From Verrucomicrobiia bacterium (GTDB lineage: Bacteria; Verrucomicrobiota; Verrucomicrobiia; Limisphaerales; JADLHS01), in the NCBI GenBank assembly GCA_023953615.1, contig JAMLJH010000001.1, positions 1,467,360-1,531,359 of the forward strand: 64,000 nucleotides of DNA, given 5' to 3'. Both the position numbers and the translations under genes were made by a program. The notes under the pieces are model-generated. The model was not told where the DNA came from, made no database searches, and saw only the letters and a list, made by a program, of their open reading frames with translations. Below are positions 1 through 9,407 of the stretch, piece after piece. The first letter of the stretch is position 1. Each line of letters begins with the position of its first letter.

Positions 1-286
1 ATCCGGCGGTCTTCGGAGCAAAATTGGCGCGCTGCCGCCCGGCGGTGACGTAGCCGTGCCCGTGAAGATTCAGGCAGAGTTCAACACAGTTGGGATGAAA
101 TGTTGCCGCCCAATCAAATTCACGACGCGCCATGAAATCGTGCCACTCGAAACTGTAGCCAACGCCATGGAAGCTGCCAAAAAGCGGCTGCCAGCCACTG
201 CCAATATCCCGCCAGGCGGCGGATTCCGAGAAATCTTGCGCCGGCGGGTTGGTCGCGTTTGAGTGGGAATTTTGGTTTGCACCCAT
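1..286 (-). CDS. AraC-family regulator, N-terminal part (cut by window edge)
   Basis: An open frame runs from ATG at 286 to the window edge with no stop (95 codons visible). The stretch after residue 30 (GSFHGVGYSFEWHDF, then FHPNCVELCLNLHGHG) resembles the cupin-like sensor domain found at the start of AraC-family regulators in Verrucomicrobiota. The DNA-binding helix-turn-helix half would lie beyond the window, so the assignment rests on the sensor half only. If correct, it is a cytoplasmic transcription factor responding to a small ligand, often a sugar. No operon partner is visible. It could instead be a free-standing cupin protein. Confidence 0.5.
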   Translation of the reverse strand, partial: MGANQNSHSNATNPPAQDFSESAAWRDIGSGWQPLFGSFHGVGYSFEWHDFMARREFDWAATFHPNCVELCLNLHGHGYVTAGRQRANFAPKTAG

Positions 287-362
287 GATGCCAATGTAGC
301 GCATCTTCCGTGAAGAACGGGGCGCTGGCAAGCAACCAAAATTAAACCGACCCGACGCGCCC

Positions 363-3164
363 TCAATGGCGGCGTAATTCCGGACGCACTGCGGCTACCG
401 CACGATCCCGGTCAAAGGGCGCGCCGAGAAATTCCGCCAACCCTCGGACGGCCACACCCACGTCCGCCAGCAGTTCGTCATAGTTCAAGGCCCACCAGCG
501 GATTTCCGGGCGTTGATTCATTTGTTGTCGCAACAAGGTGAGTTGCCGTTGATACGTCTCGGCAAGTTGTTGCGCTTCCAACCGCGCACCGTGACGGCCT
601 TGTCGGGTCAACATGGCCTGTTGCGAAGCGATGACGGCCTCCAGGTTGCGTTCCATGAAAACGATTTCGTAATGCTCATGGCGCGGCAGATGCGGAAGCA
701 ACTGCGCCACGACTTTGACCACCTTGCCGCGCGCCTGCGGCAGCCACGAGGCGTCCTGGGCCAGCGAAAGCACCGGAGCGAATTCGTAATACCCGAGCGC
801 GTTGTCTGCGTCGGGGCGCCGCTGATCGTCGCTCAAAACCGCGCGGCCAGCCGCGGCCAGCATTTGCATCATCAACGAGGTCCCGCTGCGCGGCAGGCCC
901 GAGACCACCGTTATGATTTGCTCGTGCCGTACGGGCGTGGGGAATGGTGGCGGGATTATTCCCCGCGCGGATTCCTTCCAGGTGATGTACGGAGCGGACG
1001 GAATCGTGTTGAATGGCGCGGCAGAATCCTGGCCGCCGTTGCGTTGGCGCTCGGTCAGCTCGTTGCGGAGTGATTGCGCGCGACCTTCGTGGGCAAAAGC
1101 GGCTTCAGGTCGCGACAAATGACGTCGGTATAACACCGCCAAGGTTTCGTGCGCGATCAAATGCCGCGGACTTTGCGCCACGGCGACCAGCAGTTCCGAT
1201 TCAGCTTCCGCAAAGCGATGTTGCTCCAAAAGTGCGCGGCCCAACAACGCGTGAAGCGCAGGTTGAAAATATAACAAGCTTAGGGATTCGGTGGCAGCGG
1301 CGATGGCGCGATCAAATCTTCCCGCGCGGAAATGCAATTCCGCCAACTGCGCATGAGCCACGGGATTCTCGGTGTCCGCGAATAGAATCTGGTTCAGCAA
1401 CGCTTCCGCCCTTTCGACGTCATCCAGCTCCATCAAAGCGTTGACGATTCGCGGCGTCCAGTTGGGATGATTAGACGCCATCGGCAGAAACTGGCTCAAG
1501 CGTTCGCGGGCTTCGGCGCGGCGTCCTTCCAGCAACGCCTGAGACAGTCTCAGCCATTCCAACAACAGGGGCGCGCCTTGCGCCAGCTCCCATCGTCGTC
1601 GTTCGGCAAGTTGCGTCCGCCGATCCTCGGTTTGCTCCTCCGAGGGGACCGCCTGTTGCGACTCCAGTTGGGCGATTTCGCTTTGAGCCTGGCGTTGATG
1701 TTGTTCCACGCGGTGAGCCAAAGTTTCAACGGCGGCGCGGCGGCGTTCCGTTTGCTGCAAGGCGGTGAGACAATCTATCAACAAAATGCCGAAGCGATGT
1801 TCCGCCGGCCAGCGCGTCCAAAGCTTTTCCGCCAGTGCGGCGGCGGTCGCGCAATGGTTTCCGTCGCGATACGATCGCGCCAGATTGTATTCCAGTTCGC
1901 GCACCCCCTCGGCCACCGTTTCCTGGATCCGGTCGGTGGGCGGCGCAATGTAGCCCAATTCCACGAGTTGCTGGAAAGCGGCCGCGGAAGCGGAAAAATC
2001 CAATTGGGTTTCTGGCGGATGCAACCCCGCGTCGCCCGGAACCGCATCCCAACTTTTAATGGGTTCGAGTTTGGGCGCGTGTTGGAAAATGGAGTGTAGA
2101 ACCTTACCCTCCATGTCGCGTCCGGGCGGCAGTCCGAACAGCGACAACACCGTCGGACAAATATCCAACAGGCTTGCGCCATAAATCGTTTCGTTGCGAC
2201 GCAATCCCGGTCCCCGCAGACCAAGGATGCCAAAGTGCCGATGCTCAATCGCCGGACCGGCTGGTTCAGCGGGGATGTATTCCGGACGTTGCGCGTCGGG
2301 ATGAAAACCGTGATCGCTCATCAAGATCACGGTGGTTTGTTCATCCACCAATTCCAACAGGGCGCCCAACATCGCATCGTGGTAGCGGTAGGCGTTGTTG
2401 ATAACCGTTTGATAAACGGCGAAATCAACTTCCGAAACCCCGGACAAACGCGGCGGATGATAGCGCATGAAACCGTGACCAAAATGATCCAGGCCACTGT
2501 AATAGAGCGCGGCGAAATCCCATTCCTGGGTTTCCAATAACTCGGTGCCCACGGCATGGACCGACATGGTCTCGGCAATGATTTTGCCCAGCATGTGCAG
2601 GCGTTTATCCTCCTTTTGATTGATGCGCTCGTAATCCGGCACGAACGGGCGCAAAAATTCGCCGGTTAATTCCATGGGATTGATCCGCAAATCGCTGAGG
2701 GTGCGGGCCAAGGATGGCGGATGAATTGTGCCAACCGGCAGCGGCAACATTTTCCCGGGCATACCTGAAGGCAGTGAAAAATGGTTTGAAACCATGACCC
2801 CATTGATCGGCTCCGCCGGATGCGAAGGCCACCAACCGACGACCAACGAACGGTATCCGTTTTGATTGAGGATATTCCAGAGCGCCTTGGTGCGGCGGGA
2901 CAGGATTAAGATGGGCCGTACGCCGGAGCCATCCGGCAATGGTTCGATGAAACCGTGGATACCATGTTGATAAGCGCGTTTACCCGTCGCGATGGAGGTC
3001 CACAACATCGGACTGAGTACGGGATAAAGGGTGGCGATGTTTCCGCTCACGCCTTCGCGAAGCAGTCTGGCGAGATGAGGCATTTCACCAGCTTGCAACA
3101 ACGGCCGGATGAGCTTCCAATCCGCCGCATCCCAGCCGATGAGTAAGACGCGCGGTTTGGACAT
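363..3164 (-). CDS. Type I phosphodiesterase / TPR / sulfotransferase-like fusion protein
   Basis: 933 residues from ATG at 3164; an upstream in-frame TTG exists but ATG is preferred. The first ~390 residues are an alkaline-phosphatase-superfamily phosphodiesterase: LIGWDAAD near residue 12 and LDHFGHG and SDHGFHPD further on supply metal ligands, and the Thr in LWTSIATG near residue 56 is the probable nucleophile. The middle (~550-690) has TPR-like helical repeats. The last ~180 residues begin with VVSGLPRSGTSLM, the 5'-PSB loop of PAPS-dependent sulfotransferases, with a later ERNLEAVIASQ segment. Related phosphodiesterase-TPR proteins are known; the added sulfotransferase end is less usual. 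The substrate cannot be read from sequence. No signal peptide is seen, so it is probably cytoplasmic. Confidence 0.85.
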   Translation of the reverse strand: MSKPRVLLIGWDAADWKLIRPLLQAGEMPHLARLLREGVSGNIATLYPVLSPMLWTSIATGKRAYQHGIHGFIEPLPDGSGVRPILILSRRTKALWNILNQNGYRSLVVGWWPSHPAEPINGVMVSNHFSLPSGMPGKMLPLPVGTIHPPSLARTLSDLRINPMELTGEFLRPFVPDYERINQKEDKRLHMLGKIIAETMSVHAVGTELLETQEWDFAALYYSGLDHFGHGFMRYHPPRLSGVSEVDFAVYQTVINNAYRYHDAMLGALLELVDEQTTVILMSDHGFHPDAQRPEYIPAEPAGPAIEHRHFGILGLRGPGLRRNETIYGASLLDICPTVLSLFGLPPGRDMEGKVLHSIFQHAPKLEPIKSWDAVPGDAGLHPPETQLDFSASAAAFQQLVELGYIAPPTDRIQETVAEGVRELEYNLARSYRDGNHCATAAALAEKLWTRWPAEHRFGILLIDCLTALQQTERRRAAVETLAHRVEQHQRQAQSEIAQLESQQAVPSEEQTEDRRTQLAERRRWELAQGAPLLLEWLRLSQALLEGRRAEARERLSQFLPMASNHPNWTPRIVNALMELDDVERAEALLNQILFADTENPVAHAQLAELHFRAGRFDRAIAAATESLSLLYFQPALHALLGRALLEQHRFAEAESELLVAVAQSPRHLIAHETLAVLYRRHLSRPEAAFAHEGRAQSLRNELTERQRNGGQDSAAPFNTIPSAPYITWKESARGIIPPPFPTPVRHEQIITVVSGLPRSGTSLMMQMLAAAGRAVLSDDQRRPDADNALGYYEFAPVLSLAQDASWLPQARGKVVKVVAQLLPHLPRHEHYEIVFMERNLEAVIASQQAMLTRQGRHGARLEAQQLAETYQRQLTLLRQQMNQRPEIRWWALNYDELLADVGVAVRGLAEFLGAPFDRDRAVAAVRPELRRH

Positions 3165-3170
3165 GCGAGA

Positions 3171-3210
3171 CAAAACAAAAACGGATTGGCTCTCAGTCCG
3201 GCCAATCCGT
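3171..3210 (-). terminator. Rho-independent terminator of the PEP-CTERM gene
   Basis: Read on the minus strand, a perfect 10-bp stem (3201-3210 with 3181-3190) around a 10-nt loop is followed by a T-rich tract (3171-3180). It lies just past the stop of the PEP-CTERM gene and immediately before the start of the phosphodiesterase fusion gene, so the two are probably separate transcripts. Confidence 0.8.
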
Positions 3211-3238
3211 CGAAAAATCCATTATCCCAAGGTCGGCT

Positions 3239-3964
3239 TCAGACTGACGGCTTCGGCTTCCGATCTTGGCGCCACTTCCGCACGCCACGCGCGCCGAGCG
3301 CCATGGCTCCCAGAGCCAACAACGCGGTCGAGGTAGGTTCGGGAATCGCCTGCCCCATCGTGAGTTTGGCGCCGGTATCATCGTAAGCGTACCCCCAAAC
3401 AGTCAACGTGGGGCCACCGGCGTTGTAACCCGCCATTGCCAGGCTGACTTCCGCCCAACCGTATCGCGCCGCGCCGCCTTGCGTACTGTCGTTGAAGGTC
3501 CAGGCATAATACTGGTGGTCAAAATTGCTTGTGGCGCTTTGTCCGCCGACATCATCCACCCACGCCACGGGTACGTTATAGAGTAACGCGGGGTTATCCC
3601 AGGCGGCCCCAAATGGTTTGGGAGTGGCCACATCGGCACCATTGAAACCGCCACCAGCTCCTCCACCCAAGTCGCCGGCCAAGACCAGCCGGATGTTGAC
3701 GGTGTTGGACTGTGGCCCGACGTAGGTCTGTAAAGCCTCACGCCTAAAGCCGATATTGGCGTTTCCCGGAATAACAAATTGCAAACTCTCCTGTGCCGAG
3801 AAACCAATGGAATAGCCGCTCGGCCCAAGACTGGTGTAAATGATGTCGGCCTGACCCGCTTGCGGTAATGCCACCGCGCCCGCTGCCAATGCCAGCAAGG
3901 AAGTAAGCTTTGCCGCCTCCCGAGAACCCGGCGCAATCTGTTTTTCCAGTTTGGAATTTTGCAT
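3239..3964 (-). CDS. PEP-CTERM sorted secreted protein
   Basis: 241 residues from ATG at 3964, chosen because it leaves a short basic start before the hydrophobic segment LTSLLALAAGAVALPQAGQA; the frame is open further upstream. The mature part is Gly-rich, without a recognised fold. The C-terminus has AIPEPTS, a hydrophobic stretch and a basic tail (RGVRKWRQDRK): the PEP-CTERM signal cut by an exosortase. The protein is therefore probably exported and anchored or released at the cell surface. No exosortase gene lies in this window. A terminator follows the gene. Confidence 0.85.
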   Translation of the reverse strand: MQNSKLEKQIAPGSREAAKLTSLLALAAGAVALPQAGQADIIYTSLGPSGYSIGFSAQESLQFVIPGNANIGFRREALQTYVGPQSNTVNIRLVLAGDLGGGAGGGFNGADVATPKPFGAAWDNPALLYNVPVAWVDDVGGQSATSNFDHQYYAWTFNDSTQGGAARYGWAEVSLAMAGYNAGGPTLTVWGYAYDDTGAKLTMGQAIPEPTSTALLALGAMALGARGVRKWRQDRKPKPSV

Positions 3965-4163
3965 GATGAACTTGAATTTACGGCTTCCTATGCGTGGCAG
4001 TTTCCGCCGCCCGACCACTTTGTCAAGCGTCTTATTTAGGCGTAACGCCACAAAAGGAGCGGAATTTTACAGTTGGTCCCGACCGGCAAAGTCCGGCTGC
4101 GGATTAAATTCCACTGTCCGCTCAAATGCTCAACGACTCCACTGAGAAGCGGAATCAGTTCTG

Positions 4164-4976
4164 TCAGTTCTTTTTCTCCTTTTGAAGCTTTTCGACCTCT
4201 TCAGGTTTAATGGTCTCAATTTTGGCACCCTTCTTCATGTCTTCGAGCGACGGAACTTTAATGATGTCGCTGGTCAGAGGCGCAGCCGGAGCGGCTGGCG
4301 GTGGTGGCGGCGTGAAGGAAACCAACTCGACATCGAACAACAGCACGTTGTTCGGACCGATGTTGCGATTGCCGTGTTCGCCATAGGCCAAGTCTGCCGG
4401 GATGAAGAGTTGCCATTTGGCGCCCGGTTTCATGTGGGTCAGCGCCTCGGTCCAGCCTTTGATGACGCGGTTGGCCGGGAAGGTTGCCGTGCCGTTGGGC
4501 TGACGTTCCGAGCTGTCGAACTCCGTGCCATTGATCAGCGTGCCCCGATACTTGACGACGCAAGAATCCTCGGGTTTGGGCGAATCACCACTACCCTCGG
4601 CCAGCACCTTGTATTGCAAGCCACTCTCAAAAACTTTAACTCCAGATTTGGTTTTATTTTCGGCCAGAAAAGCTTCGCCCTCGGCCTTGTTCTTTTCGCC
4701 CAATACCGCGCGTCGTTCGGTTTGATATTTGCGAATGGTTTCAGAGATTTCCTGCGGGGTCAGCGCCGGTTTGTCGCCCAAGGCGTCTTTCATGCCCTGT
4801 TCAAACGCGGCGGCATCGTATTCCAAGTTGCTCTGTTTGAAATTTCCCCCGACGCTCAGGCCGATGGCGTAGTTGGCTTTCTCCTTTTCGTCCTTAAAAG
4901 TTTTGCCAGTGTCCGCTTGGGCGAAGGTCAAGCTTACTGCCGCGATCAACGCAAACGCAGGTAATCGAGTATTCAT
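4164..4976 (-). CDS. FKBP-type peptidyl-prolyl cis-trans isomerase
   Basis: 270 residues from ATG at 4976 (an in-frame codon 9 nt upstream is also possible). A signal peptide (MNTRLPAFALIAAVSLTFAQA) directs it to the periplasm. Residues ~30-110 form the helical dimerisation domain of Mip/FkpA-type isomerases (NYAIGLSVGGNFKQ). Residues ~125-225 are the FKBP fold, with VKYRGTLINGTEFDSS, VIKGWTEAL and AYGEHG lining the proline pocket. A Pro/Ala linker and charged tail follow. It should catalyse prolyl isomerisation during folding of exported proteins. It is a stand-alone gene, divergent from the rhomboid gene. Confidence 0.92.
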   Translation of the reverse strand: MNTRLPAFALIAAVSLTFAQADTGKTFKDEKEKANYAIGLSVGGNFKQSNLEYDAAAFEQGMKDALGDKPALTPQEISETIRKYQTERRAVLGEKNKAEGEAFLAENKTKSGVKVFESGLQYKVLAEGSGDSPKPEDSCVVKYRGTLINGTEFDSSERQPNGTATFPANRVIKGWTEALTHMKPGAKWQLFIPADLAYGEHGNRNIGPNNVLLFDVELVSFTPPPPPAAPAAPLTSDIIKVPSLEDMKKGAKIETIKPEEVEKLQKEKKN

Positions 4977-5199
4977 GTGGCGCAAATAATGAAAATTTAA
5001 CGGTTAAAAGACAATACGAATTTGACGGTTGCGGATTTCGACCCGCAGATGCGAAAATTGTTCAAATCTCAGCAAAGATTTCCATCGTCACCGCTGAGAC
5101 CGTTTATTTAACGCCACCCAGCCCATCAAATCAGTCTCGGCGGATGAAGGCGCATAAGAGATTTGAAAACCAGACGCCAGCCCTCTAGCTTGGCGGCGG

Positions 5200-6051
5200 A
5201 TGCTGGATGATCGAGATTACATGCGCCCCGAGAGGACTTATGGCCGGGCGAGTCGTTGGCAAACGGCGACCGCCGCCATTTTAATCTTCAACGCCGCCAT
5301 TTTCCTGACCGAATCAATCGCCGCGCGCGGGTTTCCGACCGAGTATCTCAGCCTGAGTTGGGTCGGGTTGCGGCACGGCTACCTATGGCAATTACTCACC
5401 TTTCAGTTCTTACACGCGGGTTTTTTGCATCTGGTGCTGAATTCCGTTGGCATTTTTTTCTTCGGGTTCGCGGTTGAGGAAGCGCTGGGCACAAAACGTT
5501 TCCTTTGGCTCTACTTGGCGAGCGGGGTGATTGGCGGATTGGTTCATGTAGCCGGCAGCCTCATTTTGCCGAGTCGGTTTGGCGTGATCATCCATGAGGG
5601 CTTGCGCCTTTACACGCCGGTGGTGGGAGCGTCGGCGGGTTTGTTTGGGTTGATCACCGCTTACGCAGTGATGTTTCCGCATCGGGATCTGACGGTTTTG
5701 TTGTTCTTTGTCATTCCGATCACCGTGAGTGCGCGGGTGTTGTTGTGGGTCAGTCTGGGGATCAGTCTGGTGGGGATTCTGATTGATAATGGGCGCGTGG
5801 CGCACGGCGCTCATGCCGGCGGTATTCTGGGCGGCTGGTTGATGTTGCGCTGGCTGACGCGCTCAAAGTCCAGGCGAAGGGAAGAGGTGGAAATCCCCTC
5901 GCCCAAACCCGCATCGAAGTCAGAACCGGAATTTTTCAGCGAGGAAGTGGACCCGATTCTTGAAAAGATTTCCCAGCATGGAATTCAGAGTTTGACCGCG
6001 CGCGAACGCAATGTTCTTGATGCGGCTCGGAAGCGCATGGAGCGCCGTTAA
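5200..6051 (+). CDS. Rhomboid-family intramembrane serine protease
   Basis: 283 residues with about six membrane segments. The catalytic Ser lies in GASAG (Ser145) and the His in HGAHAGG (His205); HLVLNSVG near residue 77-84 fits the L1-loop/TM2 region of rhomboids. A hydrophilic tail of ~65 residues follows the last membrane helix. It should cut single-pass membrane proteins within or near the bilayer; its substrate is unknown. ATG at 5200 is used; ATG at 5221 is possible. It ends two bases before the stop of the convergent fabH gene. Confidence 0.92.
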   Translation: MLDDRDYMRPERTYGRASRWQTATAAILIFNAAIFLTESIAARGFPTEYLSLSWVGLRHGYLWQLLTFQFLHAGFLHLVLNSVGIFFFGFAVEEALGTKRFLWLYLASGVIGGLVHVAGSLILPSRFGVIIHEGLRLYTPVVGASAGLFGLITAYAVMFPHRDLTVLLFFVIPITVSARVLLWVSLGISLVGILIDNGRVAHGAHAGGILGGWLMLRWLTRSKSRRREEVEIPSPKPASKSEPEFFSEEVDPILEKISQHGIQSLTARERNVLDAARKRMERR

Positions 6052-6053
6052 AG

Positions 6054-7091
6054 TCACCACTCGAGGACCACCGCGCCCCACGTCAGGCCCGCGCCAAAAA
6101 CCACCAGCAACACCAGGTCGCCGCGTTGAAACCGGCCCGCACGCGCCGCCTCGTCCAGCGCAATTGCCACCGAAGCGGCGGAAGTGTTGCCGTAACGGTC
6201 CAGGTTGCAAAACAACTGTTCCGGCTTCGCTCCCAACCGTTCACCAACCGCATCCAAAATGCGGCGGTTCGCTTGGTGCGGGATGATGCATTTGATCTGC
6301 GCGATCTCCACCTGACAACGCCGCAGCGCTTCGGTGGCGGCGCTGATCATCGCTTGCACCGCGTGCTTGAACGTTTCCCGCCCCTCCATCCGCAGGAAGT
6401 GCAAACGCGACATGACGGATTGCGTCGTGGCCGGGCAACGGCTGCCGCCGCCGGGCATGTAAAGTAATTTTGACTTGTCCCCGTCCGCGCCCATGACGGT
6501 GGTCAATAATCCGCGCGCTCCGGGGCGATGTTGCAAAATGACCGCCCCCGCCCCATCCCCAAACAGCACGCAGGTGTTGCGGTCCTGCCAATCCACCACC
6601 GAGGACAACTTTTCCGCGCCAATGACCAGGATGGTGTCATACGTGCCGGAACGCACAAACTGTTGCCCAATTTCCAATCCGTAAATAAATCCGGAACACG
6701 CCGCTTCCAAATCAAAGGCGGCAGCGCGCGCCGCACCCAATTTTTGCTGAACCAGACAGGCGGTGGAGGGAAACACCATGTCCGGCGTGATCGTAGCGAC
6801 GATGATGAGGTCCAGTTGATCTGCGGTGACGCCGGCCGCCGCCATGGCGCGCCGCGCGGCCTGGGTGGCCAGATCGGAAGTGAATTCATCCGGGGCCGCA
6901 ATCCGACGCTCCTTGATGCCCGTTCGGCTCGTGATCCACTCATCCGAAGTCTCGACGATTTTTTCCAAATCGAGATTGGTGAGGACTTTGGCGGGCACGC
7001 AAGCGCCAGACCCGACGATGGAAACGCTCCGCCCCGGCGAAACGCTGCCGCTGGCCGGAGGTGCGGGTGAGGTGGAATCGGGAGAACTCAT
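6054..7091 (-). CDS. fabH: Beta-ketoacyl-ACP synthase III
   Basis: 345 residues. The enzyme condenses an acyl-CoA primer with malonyl-ACP to start fatty acid synthesis in the cytoplasm. The catalytic triad is visible: Cys132 in EAACSGFIYG, His in IIPHQANRR and Asn in YGNTSAAS; GDGAGAVIL is also typical. A ~20-residue Pro/Ser-rich N-terminal extension precedes the usual start, so translation may begin later. It overlaps plsX by 4 nt, implying translational coupling, and is the last gene of the coaD-DUF177-rpmF-plsX-fabH run, a widespread lipid gene order. Confidence 0.97.
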   Translation of the reverse strand: MSSPDSTSPAPPASGSVSPGRSVSIVGSGACVPAKVLTNLDLEKIVETSDEWITSRTGIKERRIAAPDEFTSDLATQAARRAMAAAGVTADQLDLIIVATITPDMVFPSTACLVQQKLGAARAAAFDLEAACSGFIYGLEIGQQFVRSGTYDTILVIGAEKLSSVVDWQDRNTCVLFGDGAGAVILQHRPGARGLLTTVMGADGDKSKLLYMPGGGSRCPATTQSVMSRLHFLRMEGRETFKHAVQAMISAATEALRRCQVEIAQIKCIIPHQANRRILDAVGERLGAKPEQLFCNLDRYGNTSAASVAIALDEAARAGRFQRGDLVLLVVFGAGLTWGAVVLEW

Positions 7092-8122
7092 GTCAATGCG
7101 GAAGCGCGCGTCAGGGCGGCGATCTGTTGATTGGCTTGGTGAATGTCCGCAGCGATCATCTGTTTCAGGCCACGGCCGAATTCATCAGCGGCCACACGGA
7201 CCGCACTGGCGAAGGCACGCTCGCGCGAAGAACCGTGAGCCTTGATGACAATGCCGTTGACGCCCAAGACCGCCGCGCCGCCGTAAACCTCGGGGTCCAA
7301 GCGCTTCTTCAAGGCGCTGAAGGCGCCGCGCGCCAACGCGCCACCGACCACGCGGACGGGATTGGCCTTAACCTCATTTTTGAGCAAGCGACTAAACGTC
7401 TTGCTCAAGCTCTCGCAGGTTTTGAGGACGATGTTCCCCGTGAAACCATCACAAACCACCACGTCCACTCCGTCGTTGAACAGATCAAACCCTTCACAGT
7501 AGCCGATAAAATTCAGATTAAGTTGGGCGCAGAAACGCGCGGCTTCCCGAGTCAATTCCGTGCCTTTACCCGCTTCCGTTCCGTTGCTGAGCACGCCCAC
7601 TCGGGGGTTTTTTACGCCTAAAATTTCGCGCGCATAGATGCGGCCCATTACGGCAAATTGAGCCAGATGCGACGGCTCGGACACGGTGTTGGCGCCGCAA
7701 TCGAGCATGATGAAATCCTGTGAAAGCGAGGGGAAACGGCAGGTAATGGCGGGACGCTCGACCCCTTCGATTCGACCCAGCTTCATCGAGCCGGCCACCA
7801 GCGCACCCGTATTGCCGGCGGAAATGATCGCGTCCGCCTTTTTATCCCGGACGAGTTCAATGGCGCGGACCAAGGAGGAATCTTTTTTCTTGCGGATGGC
7901 CTCAAGTGGCTTGTCTTTCATCGTCAACACCTCGGAGGCATGGACGATTTGGACGCGTGAATCCGTTAGGTGAACTTCCTGAAGTGCGGCGCGAATTGCC
8001 TCCTCCTGCCCGACCAGCATCAACTCGGTGATGCGTTCATCGGTATCGAGCGCGCGTTTGACACCTTTGATGGCGACCACGCACCCGTGGTCACCCCCCA
8101 TGGCATCCAACGCAATTCGCAT
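7088..8122 (-). CDS. plsX: Phosphate acyltransferase PlsX
   Basis: 344 residues from the ATG at 8122, which gives the canonical opening MRIALDAMGGDHG; an upstream in-frame ATG at 8140 is less likely. PlsX turns acyl-ACP into acyl-phosphate, the donor for glycerol-3-phosphate acylation by PlsY. Family segments seen include ISAGNTGAL, MLDCGANT and CDGFTGNI. The 3' end overlaps fabH by 4 nt, and rpmF lies 48 nt upstream, as in many bacteria. Confidence 0.97.
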   Translation of the reverse strand: MRIALDAMGGDHGCVVAIKGVKRALDTDERITELMLVGQEEAIRAALQEVHLTDSRVQIVHASEVLTMKDKPLEAIRKKKDSSLVRAIELVRDKKADAIISAGNTGALVAGSMKLGRIEGVERPAITCRFPSLSQDFIMLDCGANTVSEPSHLAQFAVMGRIYAREILGVKNPRVGVLSNGTEAGKGTELTREAARFCAQLNLNFIGYCEGFDLFNDGVDVVVCDGFTGNIVLKTCESLSKTFSRLLKNEVKANPVRVVGGALARGAFSALKKRLDPEVYGGAAVLGVNGIVIKAHGSSRERAFASAVRVAADEFGRGLKQMIAADIHQANQQIAALTRASALT

Positions 8123-8170
8123 AGTGAAGGGACACGGCAACGCCCGGGCGGAGCCGCCGTACGCCCGTGG

Positions 8171-8359
8171 TTAGGCTCCGGTTTTCACCGTTACCACCTG
8201 GCGGCCTTTGTAGTATCCACACGCCGGACAAACGCGATGCGGCACGTAAGGCGCCGCGCATTGGGGGCAGGTGCTCAACTGCGGCAGCTTCAACACGCTG
8301 TTGTAGGCTCGTCGCATCCGCATGCGACTGGTTGACGGTTTACGCTTGGGAACACCCAT
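8171..8359 (-). CDS. rpmF: Large ribosomal subunit protein bL32
   Basis: 62 residues, the usual size. The start MGVPKRKPSTSR is typical of bL32, and two Cys pairs (CPQC and CPAC) form the zinc ribbon of the zinc-binding version. It sits two bases after the stop of the DUF177 gene and upstream of plsX, the conserved yceD-rpmF-plsX order. Confidence 0.98.
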   Translation of the reverse strand: MGVPKRKPSTSRMRMRRAYNSVLKLPQLSTCPQCAAPYVPHRVCPACGYYKGRQVVTVKTGA

Positions 8360-8361
8360 AA

Positions 8362-8853
8362 TTACTCTTTCCTAAATTTAACTTTGTCCAATATCGCCCA
8401 AGCCGATGCGGTTTTTTGATCGTCCGGGGACTTCTTTTTCGATCTACCATGAAGCGGTGGTTTGAGACCGCCACAATCCGGGTTGCACAACGGATGTTGC
8501 GGCAACTCAAGGAGAATATCTTCTCGCAAAAAGGGCGTCAAGTCCACGGTATCCCCATCTCGCGTCACTGCGTCTTCGCCGGTCAAGGGGATCAAACAGG
8601 ACCAATCCGGCCAGTCCAGCTTGTGAATGAAGGGCTTCAGGCAACGCACGCATTGGCAATTCAGCGGCAACGATAAACGCCCGCGCACCAACAATCCGTC
8701 CGGCAACCCCTGGACCGCGATCCGAAACTTCAAGGGCTTTTGCAGCACGATCATTTCGTCGCGAGTATCAATGTCCAAATCCGCCACCGGCAGCTCGCCC
8801 GCGAGCCGCACGTCGTGTCGCTCCAAATGACGAAGATTGACCAACAACGGCAT
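8362..8853 (-). CDS. DUF177 (YceD-type) protein
   Basis: 163 residues. DUF177/YceD proteins are encoded next to rpmF throughout bacteria; in plants the relative is needed for 23S rRNA accumulation. Visible features are CVRCLKPF and, near the C-terminus, LPQHPLCNPDCGGLKP, the conserved Cys segment of the family. It lies 5 nt downstream of coaD and 2 nt upstream of rpmF, so the three are almost surely co-transcribed. Confidence 0.93.
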   Translation of the reverse strand: MPLLVNLRHLERHDVRLAGELPVADLDIDTRDEMIVLQKPLKFRIAVQGLPDGLLVRGRLSLPLNCQCVRCLKPFIHKLDWPDWSCLIPLTGEDAVTRDGDTVDLTPFLREDILLELPQHPLCNPDCGGLKPPLHGRSKKKSPDDQKTASAWAILDKVKFRKE

Positions 8854-8858
8854 GGTTA

Positions 8859-9347
8859 TCAGGCTTTTGCAGTTCCAAACTTGGCCAACAATGCCGCTTG
8901 GATGTGCGCGGGCACAAACGCGCTGACATCGCCACCCAAACGCGCGATCTCCTTCACCAGCCGGGAGCTGAGAAACGTGTAGGCGCCTTTGGGCATCATA
9001 AAAATCGTTTCAAAATTGTCATTCAACTTGCGATTCATAAGCGCCATCTGGAACTCGAATTCAAAGTCGGATACCGCCCGCAGTCCACGGATGACCGCTT
9101 GCGCATTCTGCTTTTCGACATAATTGGCCAATAAACCGTCCAACACATCGGTGGTGACGTTTGGAAGATCGGCCACCGAGCGTTGGATAAAAGTCCGCCG
9201 TTCCTCGCGCGTGAATAGCGGCGCTTTTTCCTCATTCTGCGCCACGGCGACGATGATACGGTCGAACAGACGCGCCGCCCGTTGGACCACGTCGAGGTGT
9301 CCGTTGGTAAAAGGGTCAAAACTGCCGGGATAAATCGCCGTCCGCAT
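8859..9347 (-). CDS. coaD: Phosphopantetheine adenylyltransferase
   Basis: 162 residues, the normal CoaD length. It transfers AMP from ATP to 4'-phosphopantetheine, the penultimate step of coenzyme A synthesis. The nucleotidyl-transferase motif is in YPGSFDPFTNGHLDVV (T/N-x-G-H) and the second motif is TFLSSRLVKEI; RGLRAVSDFEFEFQMALMNR is also typical. It is the first gene of the lipid/ribosomal run and links CoA supply to the fatty acid genes downstream. Confidence 0.97.
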   Translation of the reverse strand: MRTAIYPGSFDPFTNGHLDVVQRAARLFDRIIVAVAQNEEKAPLFTREERRTFIQRSVADLPNVTTDVLDGLLANYVEKQNAQAVIRGLRAVSDFEFEFQMALMNRKLNDNFETIFMMPKGAYTFLSSRLVKEIARLGGDVSAFVPAHIQAALLAKFGTAKA

Positions 9348-9407
9348 GTTCGCAGATTGAAGCAGGCGTTTCGGTTTGACGAGGAAGAAAACGGACCGGG
9401 GTGGCGA

